Shown here piece after piece: positions 51,544-59,781 of a stretch of DNA of 64,000 bases. The translations under genes and the position numbers were made by a program. The DNA is from Halobellus captivus (GTDB taxonomy: Archaea > Halobacteriota > Halobacteria > Halobacteriales > Haloferacaceae). The stretch lies in NCBI RefSeq assembly GCF_007655485.1, contig NZ_VJXQ01000001.1:10576-74575 (forward strand), given 5' to 3'. The notes beneath the pieces are model-generated. The model searched no databases. It was not told where the DNA came from and worked only from the letters and a program-made list of their open reading frames with translations. The stretch's first letter is position 1, and the number at the start of each line of letters is the position of its first letter.

Positions 51544-54071
51544 TGATACGCTCCTAAGCCGCTCTCACGGGATTCACTCTCTTCGTCGCTCGAACCCGAC
51601 TGTGGCTCTGGTGCGTCGTCGGTAAGGGTAATTCCAACGTAGCACCGCGTTCGGGGGATTCCGTCAACTGTCCTTTGCCGTTGAACCACGTCGCCGCGCT
51701 TCGTTACTTCTTGGGTGAATTTAGACTTGGATTCACATTCAACGCCGGTTTGACGGGCGAAGGCCACGTATGAATCATACGCGCCAAGTGTGTTGTCTGT
51801 CGACCGTTCCGGGATGGAAGCTCCCTCTTCGCTTTCAGTATAGCGTTCAATGAATTGCTCAATTGAGTTGCCATACCGCTCCCACTTCCGGCGATTGTCA
51901 AAGGGTAGTGGTTCGTTGGTAAATTCACCCTGAGCCATCAAGCGCCTGTAGCCTTCGATTGCCCAGTTGAGGATCCCGGCCGACTCTTCGAGGAGTGTTT
52001 GATCCAAGTCGTTGATTTGCTCATTCTTTGGAACCGCCTCGGGGAAAATCACCGTGAGCCATCGGTTCCAAAACGCCTCGTCGTCTACGTCGCGGTTCGG
52101 AACCCGATTTGCCGCGAAGATATGCTTTGCCGACGGGGTAAATTGGAATACCGGCTTTCGCTTTCGTTCGGCGTCCATACTATCCCCAGCGATTAGCTCT
52201 TTCACCTTCCCCGTGTTTTCGATCAATTCACTTCCCAAGTCGCTCCGGGTATTGATGGCCGTATTCACCAGTCGCGCCGGTCCCCAGCGTTGGTTTGCAA
52301 GATACTGAATTGACGTCGACGCCGTACTTGGGGAATCTTCGCCACCGAACAAGCCTTCAACCACGTCGATAAAGACGGATTTACCGGCGTCTGTCGGTCC
52401 TAACAGCATTAACGCCTTCTTATGCGGGAGACTCCAATGGTGTAAGCAATACCCGACAAACTCCTGCAGGAGCGGAATATCCGCGGCTTCAACTACGTCG
52501 CCAAGAAATTCCTTCCACCGCGGACACTCGGCTTCAGGGTCATACTCGGCTTCGATCCGCCACCGGACTTTGTCGGCCGGTTCAATCTCTCTGCAGTCGC
52601 CCGTCTGTAGGTTTACAAGCCCGCTTTTCGTGGCGACGGTTCCAATGGGTCCGCCACCGAACGCCTCCTCTTCGGCGCGTGTGCGGGCCTTGAGTTGGTC
52701 TACAACCTCATTCCGGAGCTGTTTACGATAGTGCTCTTGGAATTCGGAATCAAGCCATTGTCGGATATACTCCTCGCCGTGGCTATGCCATAATCCGTCG
52801 TCGTCGCACCAGAACCATTCTTGTCGTTTGGGGAGCCACGCAACCCGTTCTATTGGAATCTCACGTAAGGCCACGTTCTTCAACTCCTGTAGGCTAAGAT
52901 CCGCGTATGGATCGGCCGGTGTTCTGGTTTCAATCTCCCACCCGTCAGGATTCTCCAAAAACGCCGCGCCACCTGCAGTTTCGTTAATTGCTAAGGTTGC
53001 CTTCGTTGGGAGTTGGTCCGGATCCTTGAAGAGGTCGACAAGTTCGGTGCTCTCGTACTCTTTGGTATCTTGCACCCGAACGATTTGGTTTTGCGTATCG
53101 AACCAATTTGGAGCTAAGGCGTTTTGTAGGGGTGTTTTCGCCGTGCTACTGTGGGGGTTAGTGCGCGAAGATTCACCTTTAGACGGCGTTGGTACGGTCC
53201 AGCCGCCTTCTTTCGCTTTGTGGATTAGGGTGCCAAGAGTAACGCCCGAACCGTCGGACGCTTCGGACCATATCCAGTCTATGCTTTGGGAAGCCTGTTT
53301 GTCGTATTTACTCCCTCGCCGGGACCACTCCTCGAAGAGCTTTCGCCCGGCCGACCCACTATCAAAGTCGTGGATAGCGAAACCGATCTTAATCCATTCC
53401 GTGTGTGAGACGTCCGGATCAACATAACTTAGAGCCTCTTCAATATCCGACTCAGTTAGATACTCTTCGTGCTCCTCGCCCGCGCGTCGTTGGGATTGAC
53501 TCTCGCCAAGATCCGGCGTCCGGCCGTGGATCGCTTTGTATGCTTTGAAGAGCCACGGTGCGGGATTAACGTCCGTAATTGAATTGCCGCTTAGGTCGTG
53601 GGTTTGGCCGGTAAACGCACAAAATTTGTTCTGCAGTACATCAACGCCTTCGTGCTCTCCAAGTTGGCCATCGGTCCACCAGTCGGGAATCTTCGCGTTT
53701 TCAACGAAGATATGCAATCCCGTACCTGAGGCGGAATGTTCGATATACGTTCCCTCAAAGTGGTTTAGGTCCGGCACCCAGTCTTTGGGGGTTCTATCAT
53801 CGGTAATCCCACCGTCAACGTCAATACAAGCGTATTCACCGGCTTCATAGTCGTCGTTTTCACCAGCCATTACGCGGCCGATCCCCCAACTCTCGCGGGG
53901 TTGTGCGGCGTCTCTCGCCTCCTCGAAGGTATGCCAGTCGTTCGGGTCGGACCAACTGATTCCGTAAAATTCGCCGTCCCAATGCGGTCGTCTTGGTGTG
54001 TCTGCAGAGTTATCCCACAAGAGCCATTGGTCACCCTGAAGCTCAGTCGGGATCGCGTCGTAGTTGGTCAT
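51540..54071 (-). CDS. Primase-helicase (P4/D5-like) replication protein
   Basis: The 843-residue protein has an N-terminal primase-polymerase-like region about 1-170 (CIDVDGGITDDRTPKDWVPD, IEHSASGTGLHIFVE), a PriCT-type helical domain about 205-290 (VSHTEWIKIGFAIHDFDSG), a D5-N-like domain about 380-560, and an SF3 helicase about 560-760 with Walker A LLGPTDAGKSVFIDVVEG and the following ASTSIQYLANQRWGPARLVN. The C-terminus looks like a winged DNA-binding region (YDSYVAFARQTGVECESKSKF). It should unwind and prime element DNA and is the likely replication initiator. It overlaps its neighbours on both sides by ATGA. Confidence 0.92.
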   Translation of the reverse strand: MTNYDAIPTELQGDQWLLWDNSADTPRRPHWDGEFYGISWSDPNDWHTFEEARDAAQPRESWGIGRVMAGENDDYEAGEYACIDVDGGITDDRTPKDWVPDLNHFEGTYIEHSASGTGLHIFVENAKIPDWWTDGQLGEHEGVDVLQNKFCAFTGQTHDLSGNSITDVNPAPWLFKAYKAIHGRTPDLGESQSQRRAGEEHEEYLTESDIEEALSYVDPDVSHTEWIKIGFAIHDFDSGSAGRKLFEEWSRRGSKYDKQASQSIDWIWSEASDGSGVTLGTLIHKAKEGGWTVPTPSKGESSRTNPHSSTAKTPLQNALAPNWFDTQNQIVRVQDTKEYESTELVDLFKDPDQLPTKATLAINETAGGAAFLENPDGWEIETRTPADPYADLSLQELKNVALREIPIERVAWLPKRQEWFWCDDDGLWHSHGEEYIRQWLDSEFQEHYRKQLRNEVVDQLKARTRAEEEAFGGGPIGTVATKSGLVNLQTGDCREIEPADKVRWRIEAEYDPEAECPRWKEFLGDVVEAADIPLLQEFVGYCLHHWSLPHKKALMLLGPTDAGKSVFIDVVEGLFGGEDSPSTASTSIQYLANQRWGPARLVNTAINTRSDLGSELIENTGKVKELIAGDSMDAERKRKPVFQFTPSAKHIFAANRVPNRDVDDEAFWNRWLTVIFPEAVPKNEQINDLDQTLLEESAGILNWAIEGYRRLMAQGEFTNEPLPFDNRRKWERYGNSIEQFIERYTESEEGASIPERSTDNTLGAYDSYVAFARQTGVECESKSKFTQEVTKRGDVVQRQRTVDGIPRTRCYVGITLTDDAPEPQSGSSDEESESRESGLGAYQ

Positions 54072-54220
54072 TCACACCACCCTGCGGCCTTCGCGTGGAC
54101 CTTACACACGGCCGTTCCGTTGACGTCGGTAAACGCCGGATCGTAGCACTTACCGCAAAATCTTTGAGACTCCCTGACGTAGTCTGTTCTGACGGAAGCC
54201 CCATTCCCGTCACTTCTCAC
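54068..54220 (-). CDS. Small zinc-finger protein
   Basis: A 50-residue protein from GTG 54220; a TTG at 54310 in the same frame would make 80 residues but would run over the preceding gene. It has FCGKC, then CKVH and a final Cys (AGWCE), a plausible single zinc site. Its stop overlaps the primase-helicase start (ATGA) and its start overlaps the 45-residue gene upstream by 11 bp, so it fits the chain of coupled replication genes. Confidence 0.6.
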   Translation of the reverse strand: MRSDGNGASVRTDYVRESQRFCGKCYDPAFTDVNGTAVCKVHAKAAGWCE

Positions 54221-54347
54221 CTTCCGCCACCTCCAAGAGAGCTTTAGCCAACTCACCCGCTGGAAGGTCCGTTTCGGTAAGGGCTTCGAGGTCGTCGCGT
54301 TTGTTTGCAATCTTTTCAGTCGCCGTTTTTGCTTTCTGAATACTCAT
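54210..54347 (-). CDS. 45-residue helical protein
   Basis: From ATG 54347, it begins MSIQKAKTATEKIANKRDD and ends LAKALLEVAEGEK; almost wholly helical and charged. It is too short for the usual ORF cutoff, but both ends overlap adjacent coding frames in the same way as the rest of this operon. Function unknown. Confidence 0.55.
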   Translation of the reverse strand: MSIQKAKTATEKIANKRDDLEALTETDLPAGELAKALLEVAEGEK

Positions 54348-54424
54348 TTATAGCAAGAGTTAGAATCACCGCCTGCAGAGGGTCGGTCCTCTGCATAGTT
54401 TGCAACGCCCGGAATCGGTGGCAT
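54344..54424 (-). CDS. Possible 26-residue leader peptide
   Basis: ATG 54424 follows AGGA by about 5 bp, a plausible Shine-Dalgarno. The frame (MPPIPGVANYAEDRPSAGG, ending SCYK) stops in an ATGA overlap with the next gene. Such coupling is the main evidence, so this remains tentative. Confidence 0.35.
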   Translation of the reverse strand: MPPIPGVANYAEDRPSAGGDSNSCYK

Positions 54425-54474
54425 ACGGTTCCTAAGGCCATTCCCACCGACGGGCGTTCTGTTCAATACAACCG

Positions 54475-54606
54475 TTAGGGTTCATCCAAAACGTCGTCTG
54501 GAATGTGCTCCTCAAGCGCCTCTTGATACGTCTTTTCTGGACCGGCAAGCTGCCAGAGTTTGTTTCGGAAGTCTTTGCTAACTGTTATCGTAGTGTTATC
54601 ACTCAT
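54475..54606 (-). CDS. Ribbon-helix-helix (CopG-like) protein
   Basis: The 43-residue protein begins MSDNTTITVSKDFRNKLWQL, the strand-helix of an RHH fold, and continues GPEKTYQEALEEHI for the second helix. RHH proteins dimerize to bind operators, so this is a candidate copy-number or operon repressor for the replication genes downstream, or the antitoxin-like part of a module without visible toxin. Not reached by a 60-residue cutoff. The gene-free region upstream contains repeats that could be its operators. Confidence 0.65.
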   Translation of the reverse strand: MSDNTTITVSKDFRNKLWQLAGPEKTYQEALEEHIPDDVLDEP

Positions 54607-54676
54607 AGTGTGGTGTTAGGGTCAATTAGTACGTGGTTCCGGTATTTCGGTTCCCAGCGATCACTATAGGAACGAA

Positions 54677-54698
54677 GAGAAACTGTCGCCAGTTTCTC
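54677..54698. repeat. Perfect hairpin GAGAAACTG-TCGC-CAGTTTCTC
   Basis: Nine-bp arms and a four-base loop, about 70 bp upstream of the ribbon-helix-helix gene; operator or structured RNA element. Confidence 0.7.
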
Positions 54699-54714
54699 AC
54701 CCGACGCTGTCACC

Positions 54715-54736
54715 GATACCACTACGATACCACTAC
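54715..54736 (+). repeat. 11-bp direct tandem repeat, two copies
   Basis: GATACCACTAC occurs perfectly twice in tandem. The spacing of one helical turn resembles protein-binding iterons. Confidence 0.7.
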
Positions 54737-54853
54737 CTTGTCGGCTTATCACACGGTCCGGGAACCAATCCCGTTACCTATAACCGATATTGGGGAGGTG
54801 GCCCAGCGCCCGGCCGTTTGACGAAGGGGCGGACCTCATCCCGCCACCACGAA

Positions 54854-54952
54854 CACAAGTTGAGATTTGCCTGAATTTCAAATGACAGCAACCGAGGCTG
54901 TCATATCTTAAAAAGGGGCTTCCGATTGGGTCAAATCTCAATTTGCCTTGTG
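54854..54952. repeat. Nested inverted repeats
   Basis: The outer arms are CACAAG plus TTGAGATTTG (54854-54869) and CAAATCTCAA plus CTTGTG (54932-54952). Inside lies GACAGC...GCTGTC (54884-54902). It could fold into a cruciform or form part of a replication origin. Confidence 0.65.
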
Positions 54953-55164
54953 TATAGACCTAACAGCCGGGTCAGTCCTCACATAGCAGACTTTCCCCCC
55001 GACCGCCTCTATTGGTGTATTATTCTGTGGTAATATAAATATACCGAACGATTCGGTTTTTCTAACCCTTGTATCACAATATTATCCCACAAAAATGCGG
55101 TTTAGAAACGAATACCTCAACCTATTCGGCGTCGGGTTCTCAATTCGGTAGTTCGGAAAAATAG

Positions 55165-55199
55165 GCGCTAATCTTCAAGCGATTTTTCTCAAGTAGCGC
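55165..55199 (-). terminator. Possible integrase terminator
   Basis: On the minus strand GCGCTA and TAGCGC form a stem just past the integrase stop and are followed by CTATTTTTCC. The T-run supports termination; the 23-base loop is long. Confidence 0.45.
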
Positions 55200-55202
55200 G
55201 AC

Positions 55203-56570
55203 TTAACTCAACTCTTCAAGAATCTCGCGTTTCAAATCGCCCTTTAGTTCGTCTATCAGCTCACCTTTCAATTCAGGGTCGTCTCTCACCGCCTCAAGCA
55301 CCTCATCAACGGTTTGGACCTGTTCGACTTGTTCCATATCCTCGGCTTCTTGGTACGACTGTCGCACCGCTTCGTCGGCTTGTTCCATCGCTTCTTTCGC
55401 GTCGGGCGTAAATTCAAGCCCGCACCACGGACAGAGCTTCGCCGTCGCCGGGGGATTGTCACCGCACCGGGGGCATACCTGCGGCGTTAGTTCGCTCTCC
55501 GGTTCTTCAACTTCCAAATCGAACGCTTTTCGAGCTTCGCGGATATGGTCGCTATCTTTCAAGTGAGCATAGGTCGATTCCATAACCCGACTCTCTGGTG
55601 CGTGGCCGAGTTGGTGCTTGATAGCGCTCTCCGGAACGCCGCGCCGGAGCGAAATAGTCACAAAGTTATGCCGAAGCGCGTGAGGATTCAGGGGCTTGTC
55701 AATATCCGTCCGCTCTTTCATACGTCTGAGTGTTTCGTAAACGCTTGATTCACCCATTTGCGTCCGCGCCGTCTCTTCGTCGCTAAGGTTTCGGTCCTCT
55801 TTGAACGGTCCACCGTTGGCAAACTGCGGGAGCGGACAAAACACGTACGCCTCAGGATCGTCCGCGTTCGGATGGCCGGTTTGGAGCCATTGACGGATTG
55901 AAGCCGCAGAAAGGAGTAGATCCCGCCACTTTCCGTTTTCGTCGGCACCCTTCAAGCCCTCCTCTTCGTCGTTCAGCCGGAATTTCTCTTCCTCAAGCTT
56001 GAGATGTTTGATTTTGAGGGTCCGCGTAGCGCTCGCCCGTTGGCCGGTATAGATTAGAAAGTCGAAGAGCGCTAAATCCCGGTTGTTTCGCGCCACGGAC
56101 CGAAGCTCTTGGACCTCCTCGCGGGTGAGCATATCATCGGGATCGACGCCCGTATTTTCTTGTGTTGGAACCGGAATCTCCTCTTCGTCAATCCCCGCGT
56201 CGGTGTGGACCCTGTAGAATTTTCGTAAGGCCAGAGAATACAACCGGAGGGTTCCGTTCGTAAGCCCGTCGTCTTTGACGCTGTCGTGCTCGCCGTCTTT
56301 GTATTGCTGTAGTAGTTCCTTCAATTCCAATTCGGAGGTATTCAGTAGATCAACATCTTTAGCGAAGCGTCGACACTTTTTAACGTAATTCTCAAGCGTA
56401 CTGGGAGCATTTGTCTGTTCCCCCTCCGGCACACTCACCAGCATTTGATCTTCGTCGTACGCCTTTGCCATATGTAGAATCGCCTCGGCGTTCGACGGAT
56501 TCACAAACCCGTCTTTCTCCTCTTCGACTCTCTTCAATTCACGGTCGAATTGTTCCGTCTGTTTTCCCAT
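55203..56570 (-). CDS. Tyrosine recombinase (integrase) with C-terminal zinc ribbon
   Basis: The 455-residue protein starts at ATG 56570 (MGKQTEQFDREL). A SAM-like N-terminal DNA-binding domain (about 20-140) is followed by the catalytic domain with the first Arg in TGQRASATRTLKI, the HxxR box HALRHNF, the LGHA box and the nucleophile Tyr in VMESTYAHL. A zinc ribbon follows at about 368-395 (CPRCGD and CPWCGLEF), then an acidic coiled tail. It sits 60 bp from the right att repeat, the usual arrangement for the enzyme that catalysed the element's insertion. Confidence 0.95.
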   Translation of the reverse strand: MGKQTEQFDRELKRVEEEKDGFVNPSNAEAILHMAKAYDEDQMLVSVPEGEQTNAPSTLENYVKKCRRFAKDVDLLNTSELELKELLQQYKDGEHDSVKDDGLTNGTLRLYSLALRKFYRVHTDAGIDEEEIPVPTQENTGVDPDDMLTREEVQELRSVARNNRDLALFDFLIYTGQRASATRTLKIKHLKLEEEKFRLNDEEEGLKGADENGKWRDLLLSAASIRQWLQTGHPNADDPEAYVFCPLPQFANGGPFKEDRNLSDEETARTQMGESSVYETLRRMKERTDIDKPLNPHALRHNFVTISLRRGVPESAIKHQLGHAPESRVMESTYAHLKDSDHIREARKAFDLEVEEPESELTPQVCPRCGDNPPATAKLCPWCGLEFTPDAKEAMEQADEAVRQSYQEAEDMEQVEQVQTVDEVLEAVRDDPELKGELIDELKGDLKREILEELS

Positions 56571-56630
56571 ACAACACCCAACAAACCGCACCCACAAAAT
56601 AGTAAGTATTCTTCGTATCTACAGGAGACA

Positions 56631-56643
56631 ACGACGAGTACCT
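56631..56643 (+). repeat. attR core, 13-bp direct repeat
   Basis: ACGACGAGTACCT, identical to 49007-49019. On the host side the sequence continues in frame into the displaced gene end. Confidence 0.88.
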
Positions 56644-56722
56644 CTCGGGGATGACGTTCGAGGAGATGACCGGCCAGAATCAGTACCCGCAGCGCGACGA
56701 CGAGCGCCGGTACCAGATGTGA
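56631..56722 (+). pseudogene. Displaced native 3' end of the target gene
   Basis: The frame reads DEYLSGMTFEEMTGQ to QRDDERRYQM and a stop at 56720. It has no start of its own. Joined to 48775-49019 it restores a 107-residue frame exactly (245 + 79 nt = 324). The ending matches the element-provided ending in DDxxRRYQ. Confidence 0.85.
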
Positions 56723-56938
56723 CCTCACGCTGACGAGCGTTTATATAGGAGGAGGCGGCCACCCCCGCTGTGATCTGATGGTCGCCCCTCGTCGGGTTGC
56801 GGTTGTTCGGCACGCCGACGTGGGGGACGATAGCGACGACGGCGGGGGTGTCGTCGCGAGTCGCCAGCGCTGTGCCGACTGTTCGCCCCTCATCGCTAGA
56901 GCGGTGCGTTTTATTCCTCGGAGCCACCGATACCACGT

Positions 56939-57199
56939 ATGGACACCGACGAGGTCGAACGACGCATCGAAGCCGCGATTTCGGACGCCGAGGCGACGGT
57001 CACGCTCCCGCGCGTCCCCGACGAGGACCACGAGGACGCCCACTACGCGGCCGTGGTCGTCTCGCCCGCGTTCGAGGGAAAGACGCTCGTACAGCAGCAC
57101 CAGATGGTGTACGACGCCCTCGGCGACGCGATGACCACTGAGATCCACGCCCTGGAGATGAAGACCTTCACGCCCGAGGAGTACCGGGACCGAAGCTGA
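56939..57199 (+). CDS. BolA-family protein
   Basis: The 86-residue protein begins MDTDEVERRIEAAISDAEATVTL and continues with HYAAVVVSPAFEGKTLVQQHQMVYDAL, the BolA helix-turn and its conserved FEGKxxVxQHxxVY string, ending TEIHALEMKTFTPEEY. BolA proteins pair with monothiol glutaredoxins in iron-sulfur handling or bind DNA. A TATA-like TTTTATT lies about 30 bp upstream. The 215-bp gap from 56723 shows a TATA-like TTTATATAGG but no convincing gene. Confidence 0.9.
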   Translation: MDTDEVERRIEAAISDAEATVTLPRVPDEDHEDAHYAAVVVSPAFEGKTLVQQHQMVYDALGDAMTTEIHALEMKTFTPEEYRDRS

Positions 57200-57208
57200 T
57201 CGGACCGT

Positions 57209-57379
57209 CTACCGTGTCTGAGCGGCCCGTGGGCCACACGACTGTTCGAATTCCCGGATGCTCTCGTCGGTTCCGACGACGAGTCTGTCGTCCGACTCGA
57301 TGCGAATTTCGGGGCCGACGTCGGTGACGACGCCACCGTTTCGTTCGACGGCGAGGACAGTCGCGCCGTTTCCACGCGT
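57209..57379 (-). pseudogene. TrkA-C domain remnant
   Basis: The minus-strand frame reads GATVLAVERNGGVVTDVG and IESDDRLVVGTDESIREFEQ, the end of a TrkA-C (RCK-C) ligand-binding domain as found in potassium channel regulators. Upstream the frame is closed by a TGA at 57380-57382 and there is no start or N-terminal domain. It is therefore a truncated remnant. It occupies most of the gap before fumarase. Confidence 0.7.
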
Positions 57380-57510
57380 TCACGTGTGAAACGCAGACAG
57401 ACGGATGTGTTAAACAGACGAAAGACGCCGGGACTGACTCTCCCGGGCGTGCTCTCGGCACCGGAACCGAACCGACGGGTTTTACGCGACGCCCGGCCGT
57501 CGATTCGGAT

Positions 57511-58920
57511 ATGTCCGACGACGAGTACCGCATCGAGCGGGACAGCCTCGGAGAGATGCAGGTGCCGAAAGACGCCTACTGGGGCGCACAGACCCAGCGT
57601 GCGGTCGAGAACTTCCCGATCTCGGGGATCGCCTTCGGCCGCCGGTTCGTCCGGGCGCTCGGGATCGTCAAGAAGGCGGCCGCGCAGGCGAACCGGGATC
57701 TGGGCCTCGTAGACGACGAGGTCGCGGACGCCATCGTCGAGGCCGCGGACGAGGTCATCGCGGGCGAGCACGACGAACAGTTCCCCGTCGACGTCTTCCA
57801 GACCGGATCGGGGACGTCGTCGAATATGAACGCCAACGAGGTGATCGCTAACCGCGCCGCCGAGAGTATGGGCGAGTCGATCGGCGACCGCGTCGTCCAC
57901 CCGAACGACCACGTCAACTTCGGGCAGTCCTCGAACGACGTGATCCCGACGGCGATGCACGTCTCGGCGCTCGAAGCCGTCCAGAAGGATCTGGTTCCCG
58001 CGCTCGAAACCCTCGCCGACGCGCTCGAAGCGAAGGAAGCGGAGTTCGACGGCGTCGTCAAGACCGGTCGGACCCACCTGCAGGACGCGACGCCGATCCG
58101 ACTCGGCCAGGAGTTCGCGGGTTACCGCACGCAGGTCGAGAAGGGAATCACTCGGGCGGAGCACGTCACCGACCACCTCGGCGAACTCGCGCTCGGCGGG
58201 ACGGCGGTCGGAACCGGCCTCAACACCCACCCGGAGTTTCCCGAGCGCGCCGCCGCGTACATATCCGAGGAGACCGGCCTCGACTTCCGCCCGGCCGACA
58301 GCCACTTCGAGGCGCAGGCCGCCCACGACGCGATGAGCGAGGGCCACGGCGCGCTCCGGACGGTCGCGGGGTCGCTCAACAAGATCGCAAACGACCTCCG
58401 ACTCCTCGCGTCGGGACCGCGGAACGGCCTCGGGGAGATCGAACAGCCCGAGAATCAGCCCGGCAGTTCGATTATGCCCGGCAAGATCAACCCGGTCGTC
58501 GCCGAGGCGGTGAACCAGGTGCACAAGCAGGTCGTCGGCAACGACGCCGCCGTCGCCGCCGGCGCGGCCGAGGGCCAGATCGATCTCAACCTCTACAAGC
58601 CGGTTCTCGCGCACAACTTCCTGCAGTCGGCCGAACTCCTGTCGAACGCCAGCGAGGTGTTCGCCGAGCGCTTCGTCGCGAAACTCGAAGCCAACGAGGC
58701 GGTCTGTGCGGAGCAGGTCGAGCGTTCGATGGCGCTCGCGACGGCGCTGAACCCGACAATCGGCTACGATAAGGCCAGCGAGGTCGCGAAGGCGGCGCTC
58801 AAGGAGGGCAAGACGGTCAAGGAAGTCGTCATCGAGAAGGGCTACCTCACCGAGGCGGAGGCCGACGAGGTACTCGACCCCGAGTCGATGACCCACCGCG
58901 GCATCCTCGGCGACGACTGA
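57511..58920 (+). CDS. fumC: Class II fumarate hydratase
   Basis: A 469-residue protein of the fumarase/aspartase superfamily. It has DSLGEMQVPKDAYWGAQTQRAVENFPISG, TGSGTSSNMNANEVIANRA, KTGRTHLQDATPIRLGQEF with the catalytic His, and the signature loop GSSIMPGKINPVVAEAVNQV with the catalytic Ser. These favour fumarase over aspartase. It interconverts fumarate and malate in the citric acid cycle. It is monocistronic, following the TrkA-C remnant. Confidence 0.95.
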   Translation: MSDDEYRIERDSLGEMQVPKDAYWGAQTQRAVENFPISGIAFGRRFVRALGIVKKAAAQANRDLGLVDDEVADAIVEAADEVIAGEHDEQFPVDVFQTGSGTSSNMNANEVIANRAAESMGESIGDRVVHPNDHVNFGQSSNDVIPTAMHVSALEAVQKDLVPALETLADALEAKEAEFDGVVKTGRTHLQDATPIRLGQEFAGYRTQVEKGITRAEHVTDHLGELALGGTAVGTGLNTHPEFPERAAAYISEETGLDFRPADSHFEAQAAHDAMSEGHGALRTVAGSLNKIANDLRLLASGPRNGLGEIEQPENQPGSSIMPGKINPVVAEAVNQVHKQVVGNDAAVAAGAAEGQIDLNLYKPVLAHNFLQSAELLSNASEVFAERFVAKLEANEAVCAEQVERSMALATALNPTIGYDKASEVAKAALKEGKTVKEVVIEKGYLTEAEADEVLDPESMTHRGILGDD

Positions 58921-58997
58921 TACCGAGCCAACGACTACTATCGAACCGGCGACTAGTACGAACGTACGCTTTTGCCCGTGCGGTCGTATGCGGACGT

Positions 58998-59765
58998 ATG
59001 GCGGGCCCGGATCCAGACGAACTGTTGGCCGTCGTCGATCGGTTCCCGAAACCGCCCGAGTCGGACCGGTTCGACCGCGCGGACGACCTGCTCGACGGCA
59101 CCTACAGCGCGATCGCGAACTCGTGGTACCCCGAGCTACAGCGCTACGCGGCGGCGTACGCCGATGGCGATATTCTTCGCGAGGCCGTGTTGGAGCACGT
59201 CGAATCGGTCCCGTCGTTCCGACTCGCCGAGGGAGCGACGCCGCTGACCAGACGGAGAGAGGCGCTGGTATCTGCTGCCGAAACCCTCGATTCGGTAGCC
59301 GCCGTCTCGACGTGGTACGAGGACCTGTGGTCGCTGCTCGCGGACACGCCGCGCTCTCTGGGCCGTCTCGAACGGTTGCTGCACGGTTTCGGATACGCGG
59401 CTGCGCACGTCCTGTTTCTCGGGGCGTCTTCCCCCGATGAAGTCGTGCGTCGGCTCCGCTGGGCATACCGCACCGTCGGCGTCCGCATCGACTCGACGGG
59501 TTCGCGCGCCGGGACCGAGCGAACGACGTTCACGTGTCCGTACCGGAACGTCGCGGCGGGGACGTGCGGGAACCGGTGGCTGTGTCACGAGAAACTGGAC
59601 CGCGTCGACGACGGCTACGTGACGTACCTCGGCGAGCGCGGAATCGATTACCAGCGGCCACGGGGATGTGCCGACTCCGAGCAGTGCTACTCGTCGGTCG
59701 CCCGGGACGGGCCTCGGCAGTGGTGGCCGAGGACGCCGCCCGGTGCGGTCGAGGGTGATCCGTGA
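58998..59765 (+). CDS. Conserved haloarchaeal protein with C-terminal cysteine cluster
   Basis: The 255-residue protein starts at ATG 58998. Residues 1-160 are helical and unassigned (ELLAVVDRFPKPPESDRF, GFGYAAAHVLFLGASS). The C-terminal part has a Cys/His-rich block: FTCPYRN, GTCGNRWLCHEKL, then GCADSEQCYSSVARD. This looks like a metal- or Fe-S-binding domain. It is followed 16 bp later by a methyltransferase gene and likely shares its transcript. Function not recognised. Confidence 0.72.
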   Translation: MAGPDPDELLAVVDRFPKPPESDRFDRADDLLDGTYSAIANSWYPELQRYAAAYADGDILREAVLEHVESVPSFRLAEGATPLTRRREALVSAAETLDSVAAVSTWYEDLWSLLADTPRSLGRLERLLHGFGYAAAHVLFLGASSPDEVVRRLRWAYRTVGVRIDSTGSRAGTERTTFTCPYRNVAAGTCGNRWLCHEKLDRVDDGYVTYLGERGIDYQRPRGCADSEQCYSSVARDGPRQWWPRTPPGAVEGDP

Positions 59766-59781
59766 TGTGGGGTGATCTGTG

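Larger units (their letters stand above)
54607..55202. other. Non-coding control region of the element
   Basis: About 600 bp without a credible gene. It contains a perfect hairpin, an 11-bp direct tandem repeat, a nested pair of inverted repeats (each listed separately) and several AT-rich tracts. It separates the integrase gene from the replication operon and is the best candidate for the element's replication origin and promoters. Confidence 0.6.
49007..56643. mobile_element. Integrated 7.6-kb plasmid/virus-like element
   Basis: The element is bounded by a perfect 13-bp direct repeat at 49007-49019 and 56631-56643. Its DNA is clearly poorer in GC than the flanks. Contents, all on the minus strand: lipoprotein, four RKSKREIE small genes, an 86-residue helical protein, a 59-residue membrane protein, a primase-helicase, small zinc-finger and coiled genes, a ribbon-helix-helix protein, and a tyrosine integrase next to the right repeat. 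Capsid, portal and terminase genes are absent, which favours an integrative plasmid or satellite. The host gene reading frame is preserved at both junctions. Confidence 0.9.

Noticed and set aside
54350-54474. Structured RNA suggested by GCAGAGG/CCTCTGC and ACGCCC/GGGCGT pairings
   Set aside because: The pairings are short and the region overlaps a plausible leader frame; not enough to call an RNA gene.
56778-57134. Open frame behind a TATA-like element upstream of BolA
   Set aside because: It overlaps BolA in another frame and becomes Arg/Thr-rich; no family features.
57043-59466. Very long minus-strand open frame opposite fumarase (about 800 codons)
   Set aside because: Arg/Asp/Val-rich antisense shadow caused by high GC; the plus strand encodes a clear fumarase and neighbours.
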